The notes below the pieces were generated by a model, which searched no databases, was not told the DNA's origin, and worked only from the letters and a program-made list of their open reading frames with translations. 64,000 bases of DNA from BOG-224 sp963783505 (lineage in GTDB: Bacteria > Acidobacteriota > Terriglobia > Bryobacterales > Bryobacteraceae): assembly GCA_963783505.1 (NCBI GenBank), contig CAWAOP010000025.1, positions 372,001 through 436,000 of the forward strand, written 5' to 3'. A program made the translations under genes and the position numbers. Positions 38,096 through 46,665 of the stretch are shown here, one piece after another. Every line of letters begins with the position of its first letter. Position 1 is the first letter of the stretch.

Positions 38096-39766
38096 GTGAA
38101 ACACAGCGGGTGGAATCGATCTTTCGGCCGAATTGCCATTTACTTAGCTGCCGCGGCGGCGGTACTGCTCACGGCGGCTACGGGCGGCGCACAGCCCCAA
38201 CCCGCCGCGCCGGCGGTTCCGACGCGAGCCGATATTCTGCGAGGCCAGTACGGCCCATATCGAGCCAATAACGATTTACTTTCCTACGATCTGAGCGTAC
38301 GCGTTGACCCGGACAAGAAGTACATCGGCGGGAAGAATTCGATCCGCTTCAAGATGCTGAAGGACGACTCGCGCATCCAGATCGATCTCCACGCTGCGTT
38401 GAAGGTGGATAAGATCCTGCTGGCAGGCAAGGAGCTGCGCTACGAGCGTGAACTGGGCGCCGTGTTCATAGACTTCCCGGAGAAGCTACACGCCGGGCGC
38501 ACGTACACGATCGATTTCTATTACTCGGGGAGCCCGGTGGAAGGAGCGCGCTTCGGCGGCATTGCTTTTCGCAAGGACGCGGCCGGACGGCCGTGGATCA
38601 ACACGGCATGCGAGGATATCGGAGCCAGCGTCTGGTGGCCGAACAAAGATCAGTGGCGCGACGAAGTGGAGAACATGCGCATCGGCGTGGCAATTCCCAA
38701 TGATCTTGTCGATGTGTCCAATGGGCGCTTCCTCGGCAAGACCGATTTAGGAGACGGTTACACGCGATGGGACTGGCTGGTGCACTATCCCATCAACAGT
38801 TACGACGTCTCGCTGAATATTGGAAAGTACGAGCGCTTCTCCGACCGGCTGGGCAGTCTGACGCTGGATTTCTATGCGCTTCCGGAGGACCTGGATAAAG
38901 CCAAGAAACAGTTCGCGCAAGCCAAGGGAATGCTGGAGGCGTATCGGCACTACTTCGGAGAGTATCCGTTCAAGAAGGATGGCTACAAGCTGATTCAAGT
39001 TCCGTATTCCGGCATGGAGCACCAGAGCGCCGTGACTTACGGCAATCACTTCGCGAACGGGTATTTGGAGCGCGACTGGACTGGCGTGGGCATCAGCCCG
39101 CGGTTCGATTTCATCATCATCCACGAAAGCGCCCACGAGTGGTTCGGCAACGCGGTGACGGCGGCGGACGTTTCCGACATGTGGATTCACGAAGGTTGGG
39201 CCACGTATCTGGAGTGCCTCTACGTGGAGCGCATGTACGGGTACGGCGACGGACTGAAATACACGAACGCGTACAAAACGAAAGTCCGGAACCGGACGCC
39301 GATTATCACCGAGCATGGCGTGAACCGCCAGCCGCCCGAGGACCAGTATTTTAAGGGCGCCCTGTTCCTGAACACGTTACGCAGCGTTGTAGACGACGAC
39401 CGCAAGTGGTTCAAGCTGATCCACGATTACTTCCAGCATTTCAAGTACAAAAACATCATGACGGAGGACGTGGTCGCGTACTTCAACGAGCATACTGGGA
39501 TGAATCTGACGCCGATCTTCAACCAATATCTCCGTCACGCCGCTCTGCCCGAATTGGACCTGAAGTTCGACGAAGCGCAGGGAACCGTCGCCTATCGCTG
39601 GAAAGCGGATGAAGCGGGGTTCGCGATGCCGGTGAAAGCCGGCTCGCCGGACCATTGGCGGACATTGCATCCGACCGCCGAGTGGCAGACCCTCAAGACC
39701 CCGCTGAAAAAGGACGCTTTCCAGGTGGCGACCGACTGGTACTACATCAACGTGACGAAGGAGTGA
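38096..39766 (+). CDS. Secreted M1-family zinc aminopeptidase
   Basis: 556-residue metalloprotease. The start is a GTG at 38096 behind AGGAAGGA, giving an N-terminal signal segment (RIAIYLAAAAAVLLTAATGG). The zinc site is HESAHEW (His343, Glu344, His347) with the third ligand Glu366 in HEGWATYLE, 18 residues later. The exopeptidase motif, usually GxMEN, reads GMEHQ. It lacks the long C-terminal helical domain of animal M1 enzymes, as in many bacterial M1 proteins. It probably degrades peptides in the periplasm. Confidence 0.9.
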   Translation: MKHSGWNRSFGRIAIYLAAAAAVLLTAATGGAQPQPAAPAVPTRADILRGQYGPYRANNDLLSYDLSVRVDPDKKYIGGKNSIRFKMLKDDSRIQIDLHAALKVDKILLAGKELRYERELGAVFIDFPEKLHAGRTYTIDFYYSGSPVEGARFGGIAFRKDAAGRPWINTACEDIGASVWWPNKDQWRDEVENMRIGVAIPNDLVDVSNGRFLGKTDLGDGYTRWDWLVHYPINSYDVSLNIGKYERFSDRLGSLTLDFYALPEDLDKAKKQFAQAKGMLEAYRHYFGEYPFKKDGYKLIQVPYSGMEHQSAVTYGNHFANGYLERDWTGVGISPRFDFIIIHESAHEWFGNAVTAADVSDMWIHEGWATYLECLYVERMYGYGDGLKYTNAYKTKVRNRTPIITEHGVNRQPPEDQYFKGALFLNTLRSVVDDDRKWFKLIHDYFQHFKYKNIMTEDVVAYFNEHTGMNLTPIFNQYLRHAALPELDLKFDEAQGTVAYRWKADEAGFAMPVKAGSPDHWRTLHPTAEWQTLKTPLKKDAFQVATDWYYINVTKE

Positions 39767-39802
39767 GGGGCCGGGAAGCGGGTTAAGACCGAACTTGAAC
39801 GG

Positions 39803-39969
39803 TTTGTATCAGGGCACGACTTTAGGCGTGCCAAAAGCAGCGAAAAACTTGAGGGTTTTAACCCCCGCGTTTTCTTTGGCGTGAGAGTTCCCGGCGCCGC
39901 TATTCCGCCACCGCAGGGGCCCACAAACTACGGTCTGTCCCGCACGGCTGGAGTCGTGCCCTGATACAA
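39803..39969. repeat. Composite palindrome, family A copy 2
   Basis: The outer arms TTTGTATCAGGGCACGACTT and AGTCGTGCCCTGATACAA repeat the structure at 27452-27592, with changes in the inner stem. The inner part (about 39836-39945) is less symmetric. The copy lies directly after the M1 peptidase gene. Confidence 0.8.
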
Positions 39970-40323
39970 GGCATTGATCCAAGGTAGATTCCAAGCTGAA
40001 GATCCGATCTCGCCGAATTCGACCCCTGGTTTCAGGCTGAAGCGCGGTCCCGCGCGCTCCGCGAGACTGTCCGGAGGACATCCCGGAATGCCTGCCTTGA
40101 CAGGAGCGTTGCCAGAAGCTATATAGTTGTATGGCCGAACTAAATGTCGCAGCCGACATTCGGAGCCTCTTGTCGGATCCGAGGAACGGCGCACCCGGCC
40201 CGCCCAGCGTGCACGAGCGGGCTGTTCGGAAGCCAGGAGAACGAGATGACGCCGGAGATGGACGATCTGTACCAATAGAAGCCGGAGATCCGCTTTGCCG
40301 GCACATAGCACCCGGAGCAACCG
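39970..40323. other. Leader region upstream of formate-THF ligase
   Basis: No gene is supported here. A very short frame (ATG at 40245, MTPEMDDLYQ) ends in TAG after ten codons, and a 25-codon frame begins at ATG 40131. The stretch is likely the promoter and leader of the fhs operon; no clear -35/-10 pair was fixed. ACCCGGAGCAACCG before ATG 40324 gives a GGAG ribosome site. Confidence 0.45.
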
Positions 40324-42087
40324 ATGCCTTACGACGCGACTCGAATGCGGGAATGGCAAATCGCCGAAGCCGCGGAAGCCAACCTGCCCACTCCGGCCGA
40401 GTGGCGCGAACGGCTCGGTCTGGAACGCGACGAAATTGTGCCGATGGGGAAGGTCGCCAAGCTCGATTTCCTGAAGATCATCGAGCGTTTGAAAGACCGT
40501 CCCGATGGCAAATACATCGAGATCACGGCGATCACGCCCACGCCACTCGGAGAAGGGAAGAGCACCACGGCTCTCGGCCTGATCGAGGGCTTGGGCAAAC
40601 GCGGAAGGAATGTGGGAGGCTGCCTGCGGCAACCCTCCGGCGGGCCCACCATGAACATCAAGGGCACGGCGGCGGGCGGAGGCAACGCCCTGCTCATCCC
40701 CATGACCGAGTTCTCCATGGGGCTGACCGGCGACATGAACGACGTCATGAACGCCCACAATCTTGCGATGGTGGCGTTGACGGCGCGCATGCAGCACGAG
40801 CGGAATTACTCCGACGAACAGCTCGCGCGGCTGACCCGGATGCGCCGTCTGGACGTCGATCCGTGCCGCGTGGAAATGGGATGGGTGATCGATTTCTGCG
40901 CGCAGGCGTTACGCAGCATCGTCATCGGGATGGGCGAACGCTCCGACGGCTACATGATGCAGTCGAAGTTCGGCGTAGCGGCCAGCTCCGAGTTGATGGC
41001 CATCCTGGCGATCGTGCGCGACATGGCGGACCTCAGAAAGCGCCTGGCCGAGATCACCGTGGCTTACGACAAGCGGGGCAACCCGGTGACGACGGGCGAT
41101 CTGGAAGTGGCCGGCGCCATGTGCGCGTGGATGCGGAACGCCATCAACCCCACTCTGTGCAGCACGGCCGAGTATCAGCCGTGCATGGTCCACGCGGGGC
41201 CGTTCGCCAACATCGCGGTCGGGCAGTCTTCGATCATCGGCGACCGGCTCGGCCTGAAACTTTTCGATTATCACGTGACGGAGAGCGGGTTCGCCGCGGA
41301 CATCGGGTTCGAGAAGTTCTGGAACGTCAAGTGCCGCTGCAGCGGGCTGAAGCCATCGGTCTCCGTTCTCACGGCGACCGTGCGATCTCTGAAAATGCAC
41401 GGTGGAGGGCCCAAGGTGGCCGCCGGACTGGCGCTGCCCGAGGAATACCGGAAAGAGAATCTCCCGCTGGTCGAACGCGGGGTCGGGAACCTTCTGCACC
41501 ACATCGGCATCATTCGCAAATCCGGGTTGAATCCAGTCGTCAGTATCAATCGGTTCGCCACGGACACCAAAGAGGAATTGGCCGCCGTCCGCGGAGCGGC
41601 GGAGGCCGCGGGGGCGCGGTGCGCCGTCTCCGATCATTGGGCGCACGGCGGCGAGGGCGCGCTGGAACTGGCCGACGCCGTGATGGACGCCTGCCGGGAC
41701 GAGGTGGAATTCGATTATCTGTATCCGCTGGAGATGAAGCTCAGGGACCGCGTGGAGGTGATCGCCCGGCAGATCTACGGCGCCGATGGCGTCGCATGGA
41801 CTCCGGAAGCGGATGCCAAGGCGCGGGCTTTCGAATCGGATGCGCGTTACGATGATTACGCCACCATGATGGTGAAGACGCACCTGAGCCTCAGCCACGA
41901 CCCGGCGATGAAGGGCGTTCCGAAAGGCTGGGTGCTTCCAATTCGCGACGTGCTGGTTTACTCCGGGGCGAAGTTCCTGTGCCCGTGCGCCGGAGCGATC
42001 AGCCTGATGCCGGGAACATCGTCGAACCCCGGTTTTCGCCGGGTAGACGTCGATACCGCGACAGGAAAGGTGACCGGATTGTTCTAG
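40324..42087 (+). CDS. fhs: Formate--tetrahydrofolate ligase
   Basis: 587-residue ATP-dependent enzyme that joins formate to THF, or runs in reverse to release formate and ATP. The P-loop TPTPLGEGKSTTALGL (about residues 71-86) is followed by LRQPSGGPTMNIKGTAAGGG and EFSMGLTGDMNDVMNAHN, folate-site segments. Compared with the usual 555-560 residues it is somewhat long and begins with a variant N-terminus. It heads a run of four same-strand genes with 12-16-base gaps that make up a THF methyl branch. Confidence 0.93.
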   Translation: MPYDATRMREWQIAEAAEANLPTPAEWRERLGLERDEIVPMGKVAKLDFLKIIERLKDRPDGKYIEITAITPTPLGEGKSTTALGLIEGLGKRGRNVGGCLRQPSGGPTMNIKGTAAGGGNALLIPMTEFSMGLTGDMNDVMNAHNLAMVALTARMQHERNYSDEQLARLTRMRRLDVDPCRVEMGWVIDFCAQALRSIVIGMGERSDGYMMQSKFGVAASSELMAILAIVRDMADLRKRLAEITVAYDKRGNPVTTGDLEVAGAMCAWMRNAINPTLCSTAEYQPCMVHAGPFANIAVGQSSIIGDRLGLKLFDYHVTESGFAADIGFEKFWNVKCRCSGLKPSVSVLTATVRSLKMHGGGPKVAAGLALPEEYRKENLPLVERGVGNLLHHIGIIRKSGLNPVVSINRFATDTKEELAAVRGAAEAAGARCAVSDHWAHGGEGALELADAVMDACRDEVEFDYLYPLEMKLRDRVEVIARQIYGADGVAWTPEADAKARAFESDARYDDYATMMVKTHLSLSHDPAMKGVPKGWVLPIRDVLVYSGAKFLCPCAGAISLMPGTSSNPGFRRVDVDTATGKVTGLF

Positions 42088-42099
42088 GGAGTTACCGAC

Positions 42100-42555
42100 A
42101 TGGCTTTGGATTGGGTCTATTTGTTCCAGGAAGTCGGCGAGCAGGCGCGTGGCGAGATCGAAAAGATCGCCACGGAAGAATCCTACCGCCAGGGCGCCTT
42201 TCTGTTTCACGCCGGGGAACCGGCCAGCCATCTTTACATCGTCAAGAAGGGCTGGGTGCGCTTGAGCGTGACGCGCGGCGGTTTGCTATCGCACATCGTC
42301 AGCGACCCTGGAGAGGCCATCGGCTGGTCGAGCATGGCGGGCAACGGAGGATACACTGCGTCGGCGGAATGCCTCGTTCCCGTGAGCACGCTGAAGATCG
42401 GAAAGGAACAACTCAACGAAATCCTGGCGAGAGATCCAGTCAGCGGAGTGGGCTTTTACCGGCGGCTGGCAAAGATGATCGGAAGGCGGCTGGTGGCCAG
42501 TTATACGGCTACTTTGTCGATGCACTCGATGGGAGACACGCGGTCGTACGGATGA
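42100..42555 (+). CDS. Cyclic-nucleotide-binding domain protein without DNA-binding domain
   Basis: 151-residue protein of the Crp/Fnr sensor fold. The beta-roll reads YRQGAFLFHAGEPASHLYIV, then KKGWVRLSV, and EAIGWSSMAGNGGYTASAEC, resembling the phosphate cassette. The C-helix (RDPVSGVGFYRRLAKMIGRR) is present but the winged helix is missing, so it cannot be a Crp-type regulator by itself. Embedded between fhs and metFV, it may be an allosteric or partner protein for one-carbon enzymes. The ligand is unknown. Confidence 0.78.
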   Translation: MALDWVYLFQEVGEQARGEIEKIATEESYRQGAFLFHAGEPASHLYIVKKGWVRLSVTRGGLLSHIVSDPGEAIGWSSMAGNGGYTASAECLVPVSTLKIGKEQLNEILARDPVSGVGFYRRLAKMIGRRLVASYTATLSMHSMGDTRSYG

Positions 42556-42570
42556 CCGCGCCTGGACGAA

Positions 42571-44100
42571 ATGAGCGAGAACCGGCTGAGAATCGCGTTG
42601 GCCCAAGGGGAGTTCGTGTGTACCGCCGAGCTGGTGCTCGGCCGGGACCACACGGTCTCCGAGGCCGAGGCATTCATCGAAGACGTCGCCGCGCAGCCGG
42701 AGCGCATCCAGGCAATCAGCCTCACGGATCTTCCCGGTGGGTCCCCGGCGCTGCCGCCGGAGGCCTTCGTCTCCTATGTCACCCGGAAGGGCCTCACGCC
42801 GATTGCGCATCTCACGGGTAAGGATGGCAACCGCTCCTGTCTGGAAGCGCGGCTGCACCTGCTGGCGAGCCTCGGAACCGAGAACGTCCTGGCGCTCACG
42901 GGAGACGCGCAGAAGGAGGCGTTCGCCGGTAAGGCGAAGCCGGTTCACGATTTGGATTCCGTGTCGATCCTGCGTTTGATAGAGGCCATGCGCGAGGGGC
43001 TTCGGTACAGCGTGGGATCGAGAAGCCTGCGGACCACTCCGTGGAAGTTCCTTCCGGGCGCGGTGGTAAATCCGTACAAGCCGCGCGAGTCGGATCAGAT
43101 GATGCAGCTCTACAAGCTGGAGCTGAAGATCCGCTCGGGCGCGCGGTTCATTGTCACCCAGTTGGGATTCAATCTGCGTAAGCTCTACGAACTTCGCCAG
43201 TACATGGTCGAAAAGGGACTTGCCGGCATCCCGACGCTGGCGAATATCTACGTCCCAACGCCGACTATCGCCAGAATGATCGGGAACGGTGAACTGGCGG
43301 GCTGCATCATCGGCGACAAGCTGGCGGAGCGGATCGCAAAGGAAAAGAAACCCGAACGGCTGGAACGAGCCGCGCTGATGGTCGCCGCCGTTCGCGACCT
43401 TGGTTTCGCCGGAGTTCATATCGGTGGATTTGGGCTTGCGCACAAGGATTTCATGGCGATTCTCGATCGATCCCAGGAAATCGGCCGCGCGTGGCGCGCG
43501 CGGATGGACGAACTTGTGTTCGAGACTCCCGGCGAGTTCCACCTCTTTCCCGCGGGCGCCGACGGTCTCAGCGATGGCAGCCGCGGCCTTCGTCTCGCGC
43601 CGGCGCGCGTCGCCGCGCCGCTCAAGATGCGCGTTTCGGAATTCGTGCATCGCCACGTGATAGACGAGCGGTCGCTCGCAGCGCGTTTTTTCGCGGCGCG
43701 CCTGCGGGATGACGGCGCTCGAAACGGCTCGCGGGGAGGCCTCTGGCGCGCGCTGCTCTCGCCCTCTTCGGTATATAGGAAGGCCGCGCTGGGATGCGAG
43801 AGTTGCGGCGACTGCATCCAGGACCACCTCCATTACGCGGGCTGTTCGATGCATTGGTGTTACAAAGAGCAGCGTAACGGGCCCTGCGGCGGTTCGCGGC
43901 CGGACGGAAGCTGCGAGGCGCGGCCCGATCTGCCGTGCCTTTGGAATTTGGTTTACCGGAATACGCTGGCTAGCGGGGAAGATCCCTCGAAATTCGCGCA
44001 CAGCCTGATCCCTCCCCGAGACTGGAACCTGGACGGAACGAACGCGCTGGCCAATCGCTTCGCGAATCTTGATAACTTGCATAGCAGGGCGAAACTCTGA
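42571..44100 (+). CDS. Methylenetetrahydrofolate reductase fused to MetV-type zinc/Fe-S domain
   Basis: 509 residues. The N-terminal 310 residues form the MetF TIM barrel (VCTAELVLGRD, PIAHLTGKDGNRSCLEARL, NVLALTGDAQ, FIVTQLGFNLRKLYELRQYM), which interconverts methylene- and methyl-THF with a flavin. Residues about 405-470 hold a cysteine-rich domain CESCGDCIQDHLHYAGC, SMHWCYKEQRNGPCGG and CEARPDLPC, as in the MetV/MTHFR C-terminal domain of acetogenic MetFV. This suggests ferredoxin- or partner-linked electron transfer instead of NADH. The gene follows the cyclic-nucleotide-binding gene by 15 bases. Confidence 0.87.
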   Translation: MSENRLRIALAQGEFVCTAELVLGRDHTVSEAEAFIEDVAAQPERIQAISLTDLPGGSPALPPEAFVSYVTRKGLTPIAHLTGKDGNRSCLEARLHLLASLGTENVLALTGDAQKEAFAGKAKPVHDLDSVSILRLIEAMREGLRYSVGSRSLRTTPWKFLPGAVVNPYKPRESDQMMQLYKLELKIRSGARFIVTQLGFNLRKLYELRQYMVEKGLAGIPTLANIYVPTPTIARMIGNGELAGCIIGDKLAERIAKEKKPERLERAALMVAAVRDLGFAGVHIGGFGLAHKDFMAILDRSQEIGRAWRARMDELVFETPGEFHLFPAGADGLSDGSRGLRLAPARVAAPLKMRVSEFVHRHVIDERSLAARFFAARLRDDGARNGSRGGLWRALLSPSSVYRKAALGCESCGDCIQDHLHYAGCSMHWCYKEQRNGPCGGSRPDGSCEARPDLPCLWNLVYRNTLASGEDPSKFAHSLIPPRDWNLDGTNALANRFANLDNLHSRAKL

Positions 44101-44115
44101 CGCGGTTGAATTCAC

Positions 44116-44919
44116 ATGCTGATCATCGGCGAACTCATCAATAGCACCCGGAAACGGGTTCGTGAAGCGGTCGAGAAGCGGGACGCGGCGTACATCAAGG
44201 AAGTGGCCGTAAAGCAGGCCCAAGCCGGAGCGGGGTTCCTCGATGTGAACGGCGGAATCCCCGGCCGCGAGCCGGAATGCCTGTGCTGGCTGGTGGATCT
44301 GGTGCAGGAGGCGGTGGACCTGCCGCTTTGCCTGGATAGCTCCGATCCCGAGGCCCTACGCGCCGCATTGCCGCGCATCAAAGGGCGGGCGATGATCAAC
44401 TCCATCCCGGACGAGAAGCCGCGCTTCGACGCCGTGCTTCCGCTGGTGAAGGAATTCGGCGCGAAAGTCATCGCGCTGTGCATGTCGGAAGCGGGACCGC
44501 CGGCGGGCGTCGAAGACCGCGTGGCCACGGCCAGCCGTCTGGTGGACCGGCTGACCGCGGAAGGCGTCGCGCTCGACGATATCTACGTGGACACCTGCTG
44601 CATGCCCGTCAGCACCGGGCCGGAGCACGGAATCTCGGTAGCCGAAGCCATCGGCCGCGTCATGGCGCGATATCCCGGAGTTCACACCAGCGTGGGGCTG
44701 AGCAACGCCTCGTTTGGCCTTCCGCTGCGGAAGCTGGTGAACGAGAACTTCATTGTGCTGCTCATGTCGCGCGGGCTGGATGCGGCCATCGCCGATCCTT
44801 GCGACCGGCAGCTCATGGCGAATGTAGCGGCCGCGGAAGCGTTGCTGGGCCGCGACGAGTATTGCGTAAAGTATCTCAAGGCGTATCGGGCAGGGAAGTT
44901 AGCGATTCAGGCGGAGTAA
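44116..44919 (+). CDS. Methyltetrahydrofolate:corrinoid methyltransferase (AcsE/MtgA type)
   Basis: 267-residue pterin-binding TIM barrel. LIIGELINSTRKRVREAV is the N-terminal motif, AGAGFLDVNGGIP and PLCLDSSDPEALRAAL the pterin site, and GRAMINSIPDEKPRF a further AcsE signature, with TSVGLSNASFGLP near the end. The length equals AcsE and MtgA, unlike the much larger MetH. It would move methyl groups between a corrinoid protein and THF. No corrinoid protein or upstream methyltransferase is in the window. It starts 15 bases after metFV. Confidence 0.87.
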   Translation: MLIIGELINSTRKRVREAVEKRDAAYIKEVAVKQAQAGAGFLDVNGGIPGREPECLCWLVDLVQEAVDLPLCLDSSDPEALRAALPRIKGRAMINSIPDEKPRFDAVLPLVKEFGAKVIALCMSEAGPPAGVEDRVATASRLVDRLTAEGVALDDIYVDTCCMPVSTGPEHGISVAEAIGRVMARYPGVHTSVGLSNASFGLPLRKLVNENFIVLLMSRGLDAAIADPCDRQLMANVAAAEALLGRDEYCVKYLKAYRAGKLAIQAE

Positions 44920-44939
44920 GTAAGAGGACGGTTTCGACC

Positions 44940-46658
44940 ATGAAACATTCAATGCGTTTGTTGGTTATCTCGTGCGTGTGTCTGGCGGTCGTGTTGCTGG
45001 CGTTTCCGGCGGCGACCAAATTAATGGGCCAACAGCCGGTGCAGCAGGCTCCGGCGGCCGCACCGGCGGCAAGCAACCTGCCCCCGTCCATGAGTTGGAC
45101 GACGGAACAAGACCATCAGAATATGATGGATCAGCTCGGAATCAAAGCGTTGCGTCCTGGGCCGAGCGGAACCGAAACGGCGCCGAACCACGCCAACTAT
45201 GATGAGGCTACGGCGAATCCCTATCCGAATCTGCCGGACCCCCTTACCCTGAAGAACGGCAAGAAAGTGACAACGGCCGAAATGTGGTGGAACCAGCGGC
45301 GGCCGGAAATTGTCGAAGATTTTGACCGCGAAGTGCTCGGCCGCGTTCCGAAGAACGTACCGAAGGTGACGTGGAAGGTCACCGCGCTAGCGCACGATGT
45401 CGTTGCGGGGCGCCCGGTGATTGGGAAAAACCTGGTGGGGCACGTCGATAATTCGTCGTTCCCGGCGATTACCGAGGATATCCAGATGTCGCTGGTTGTG
45501 CCTGCCGATGCGAAGGGGCCCGTGCCCGTGATGATGATGTTCGGCGGGTGCAGCCTGCCCATCCTGCAGGGAGCGCGGCGCGGCGGAGGATTTCCAGGCT
45601 TTGGAGCGCCGGGCGCCGGCGCTCCCGGAGCCGCTCGCGGCGGCGCCGCGGCTGGAGCTCCCGGAGCTGCGGGCGCGGCGGGCCGAGGCGCGGCTGGCGC
45701 TCCCGGAGCTGCGGGCGCTGCCGGTGCGGGACGTGGAGCGGCTGGCGCCGCTGCCGGCCGCGGTCCGGGCGGAGTGAATGGCGGCGACCCACCTGCTACG
45801 ACGCAGCTCATCGCGGACGGCTGGGGTTGCGCCAACATCAACACGGCCAGCGTTCAAGCCGATAGCGGCGGCATCAGTCCCATGAGCCCCCAGGGCGGTC
45901 TGACCAAGGGCATCATCGGTCTAGTAAACAAAGGCATGCCGCGCAAACCGGATGACTGGGGGGTGCTGCGCGCGTGGGCCTGGGGCGCCTCGCGCGGTCT
46001 CGATTATCTGGAAACCGAAAAAGCCGTGGACGCCAAGAAAGTTGGAATCGAAGGCGTGTCGCGCAATGGCAAGGCAGCGCTGATTACCATGGCTTATGAC
46101 CAGCGTTTCGCCATCGTCCTGATCGGTTCTTCCGGCGAAGGCGGCGCCAAACTGCACCGCCGCAATTGGGGAGAAGCGGTCGAGAATCTCACCGCGTCCG
46201 GCGAGTATCACTGGATGGCCGGAAACTTCCTCAAGTACGGCGCTTCCGACGCCAAGTTCGGCAGCAAGAACCCCGGCGACCTTCCTGTGGACGCTCACGA
46301 GCTGATCGCCTTGTGCGCGCCCAGACTGACGTTCGTTAGCTACGGCATTCCCGAGCTGGGCGATGCGAAGTGGCTCGATCATCAGGGCAGCTTCATGGCC
46401 GCCATAGCCTCCCAGCCGGTGTTCCGCTTGCTCGGCGCGAAAGACCTGGGCAGATCGGACGACTATAAGACCGAAAAAATGCCGCCGGTCAATCAGGGCA
46501 TTTTAGATGGCAAATTGGCGTGGCGCCAGCATGACGGCGGCCATACGGACGGCCCGAACTGGAAGTATTTCATTCCGTGGGCGGACAAGTTCTGGGGGCG
46601 GAAATATACTCCGGCTCCCGCTCCCGCCGCGGCTCCGGCGACCGCGCCAGGGAGGTAA
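44940..46658 (+). CDS. CE15-type glucuronoyl esterase with Ala/Gly/Pro-rich insertion
   Basis: 572-residue secreted alpha/beta-hydrolase. ATG 44940 gives a signal peptide (RLLVISCVCLAVVLLAF). The nucleophile motif is GIEGVSRNGKAAL (Ser374), the GxSRxGK hallmark of carbohydrate esterase family 15, which cleaves ester links between lignin and glucuronoxylan. The catalytic His is His535 in DGGHTDGPNW. Residues about 212-280 are a low-complexity insertion of AGAPGAAGAAGRGAAG-like repeats, not part of the fold. The gene follows the one-carbon cluster by 20 bases and leads into an SGNH hydrolase. Confidence 0.9.
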   Translation: MKHSMRLLVISCVCLAVVLLAFPAATKLMGQQPVQQAPAAAPAASNLPPSMSWTTEQDHQNMMDQLGIKALRPGPSGTETAPNHANYDEATANPYPNLPDPLTLKNGKKVTTAEMWWNQRRPEIVEDFDREVLGRVPKNVPKVTWKVTALAHDVVAGRPVIGKNLVGHVDNSSFPAITEDIQMSLVVPADAKGPVPVMMMFGGCSLPILQGARRGGGFPGFGAPGAGAPGAARGGAAAGAPGAAGAAGRGAAGAPGAAGAAGAGRGAAGAAAGRGPGGVNGGDPPATTQLIADGWGCANINTASVQADSGGISPMSPQGGLTKGIIGLVNKGMPRKPDDWGVLRAWAWGASRGLDYLETEKAVDAKKVGIEGVSRNGKAALITMAYDQRFAIVLIGSSGEGGAKLHRRNWGEAVENLTASGEYHWMAGNFLKYGASDAKFGSKNPGDLPVDAHELIALCAPRLTFVSYGIPELGDAKWLDHQGSFMAAIASQPVFRLLGAKDLGRSDDYKTEKMPPVNQGILDGKLAWRQHDGGHTDGPNWKYFIPWADKFWGRKYTPAPAPAAAPATAPGR

Positions 46659-46665
46659 CCGCACG

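Noticed and set aside
40131..41855. A 574-codon frame starting at 40131
   Set aside because: Beyond the leader it is an out-of-frame shadow of formate-THF ligase with Arg/Gly-rich composition and no family motifs.
44478..44939. Extended N-terminus of the glucuronoyl esterase
   Set aside because: The upstream part is an out-of-frame shadow of the methyltransferase; ATG 44940 begins a normal signal peptide.
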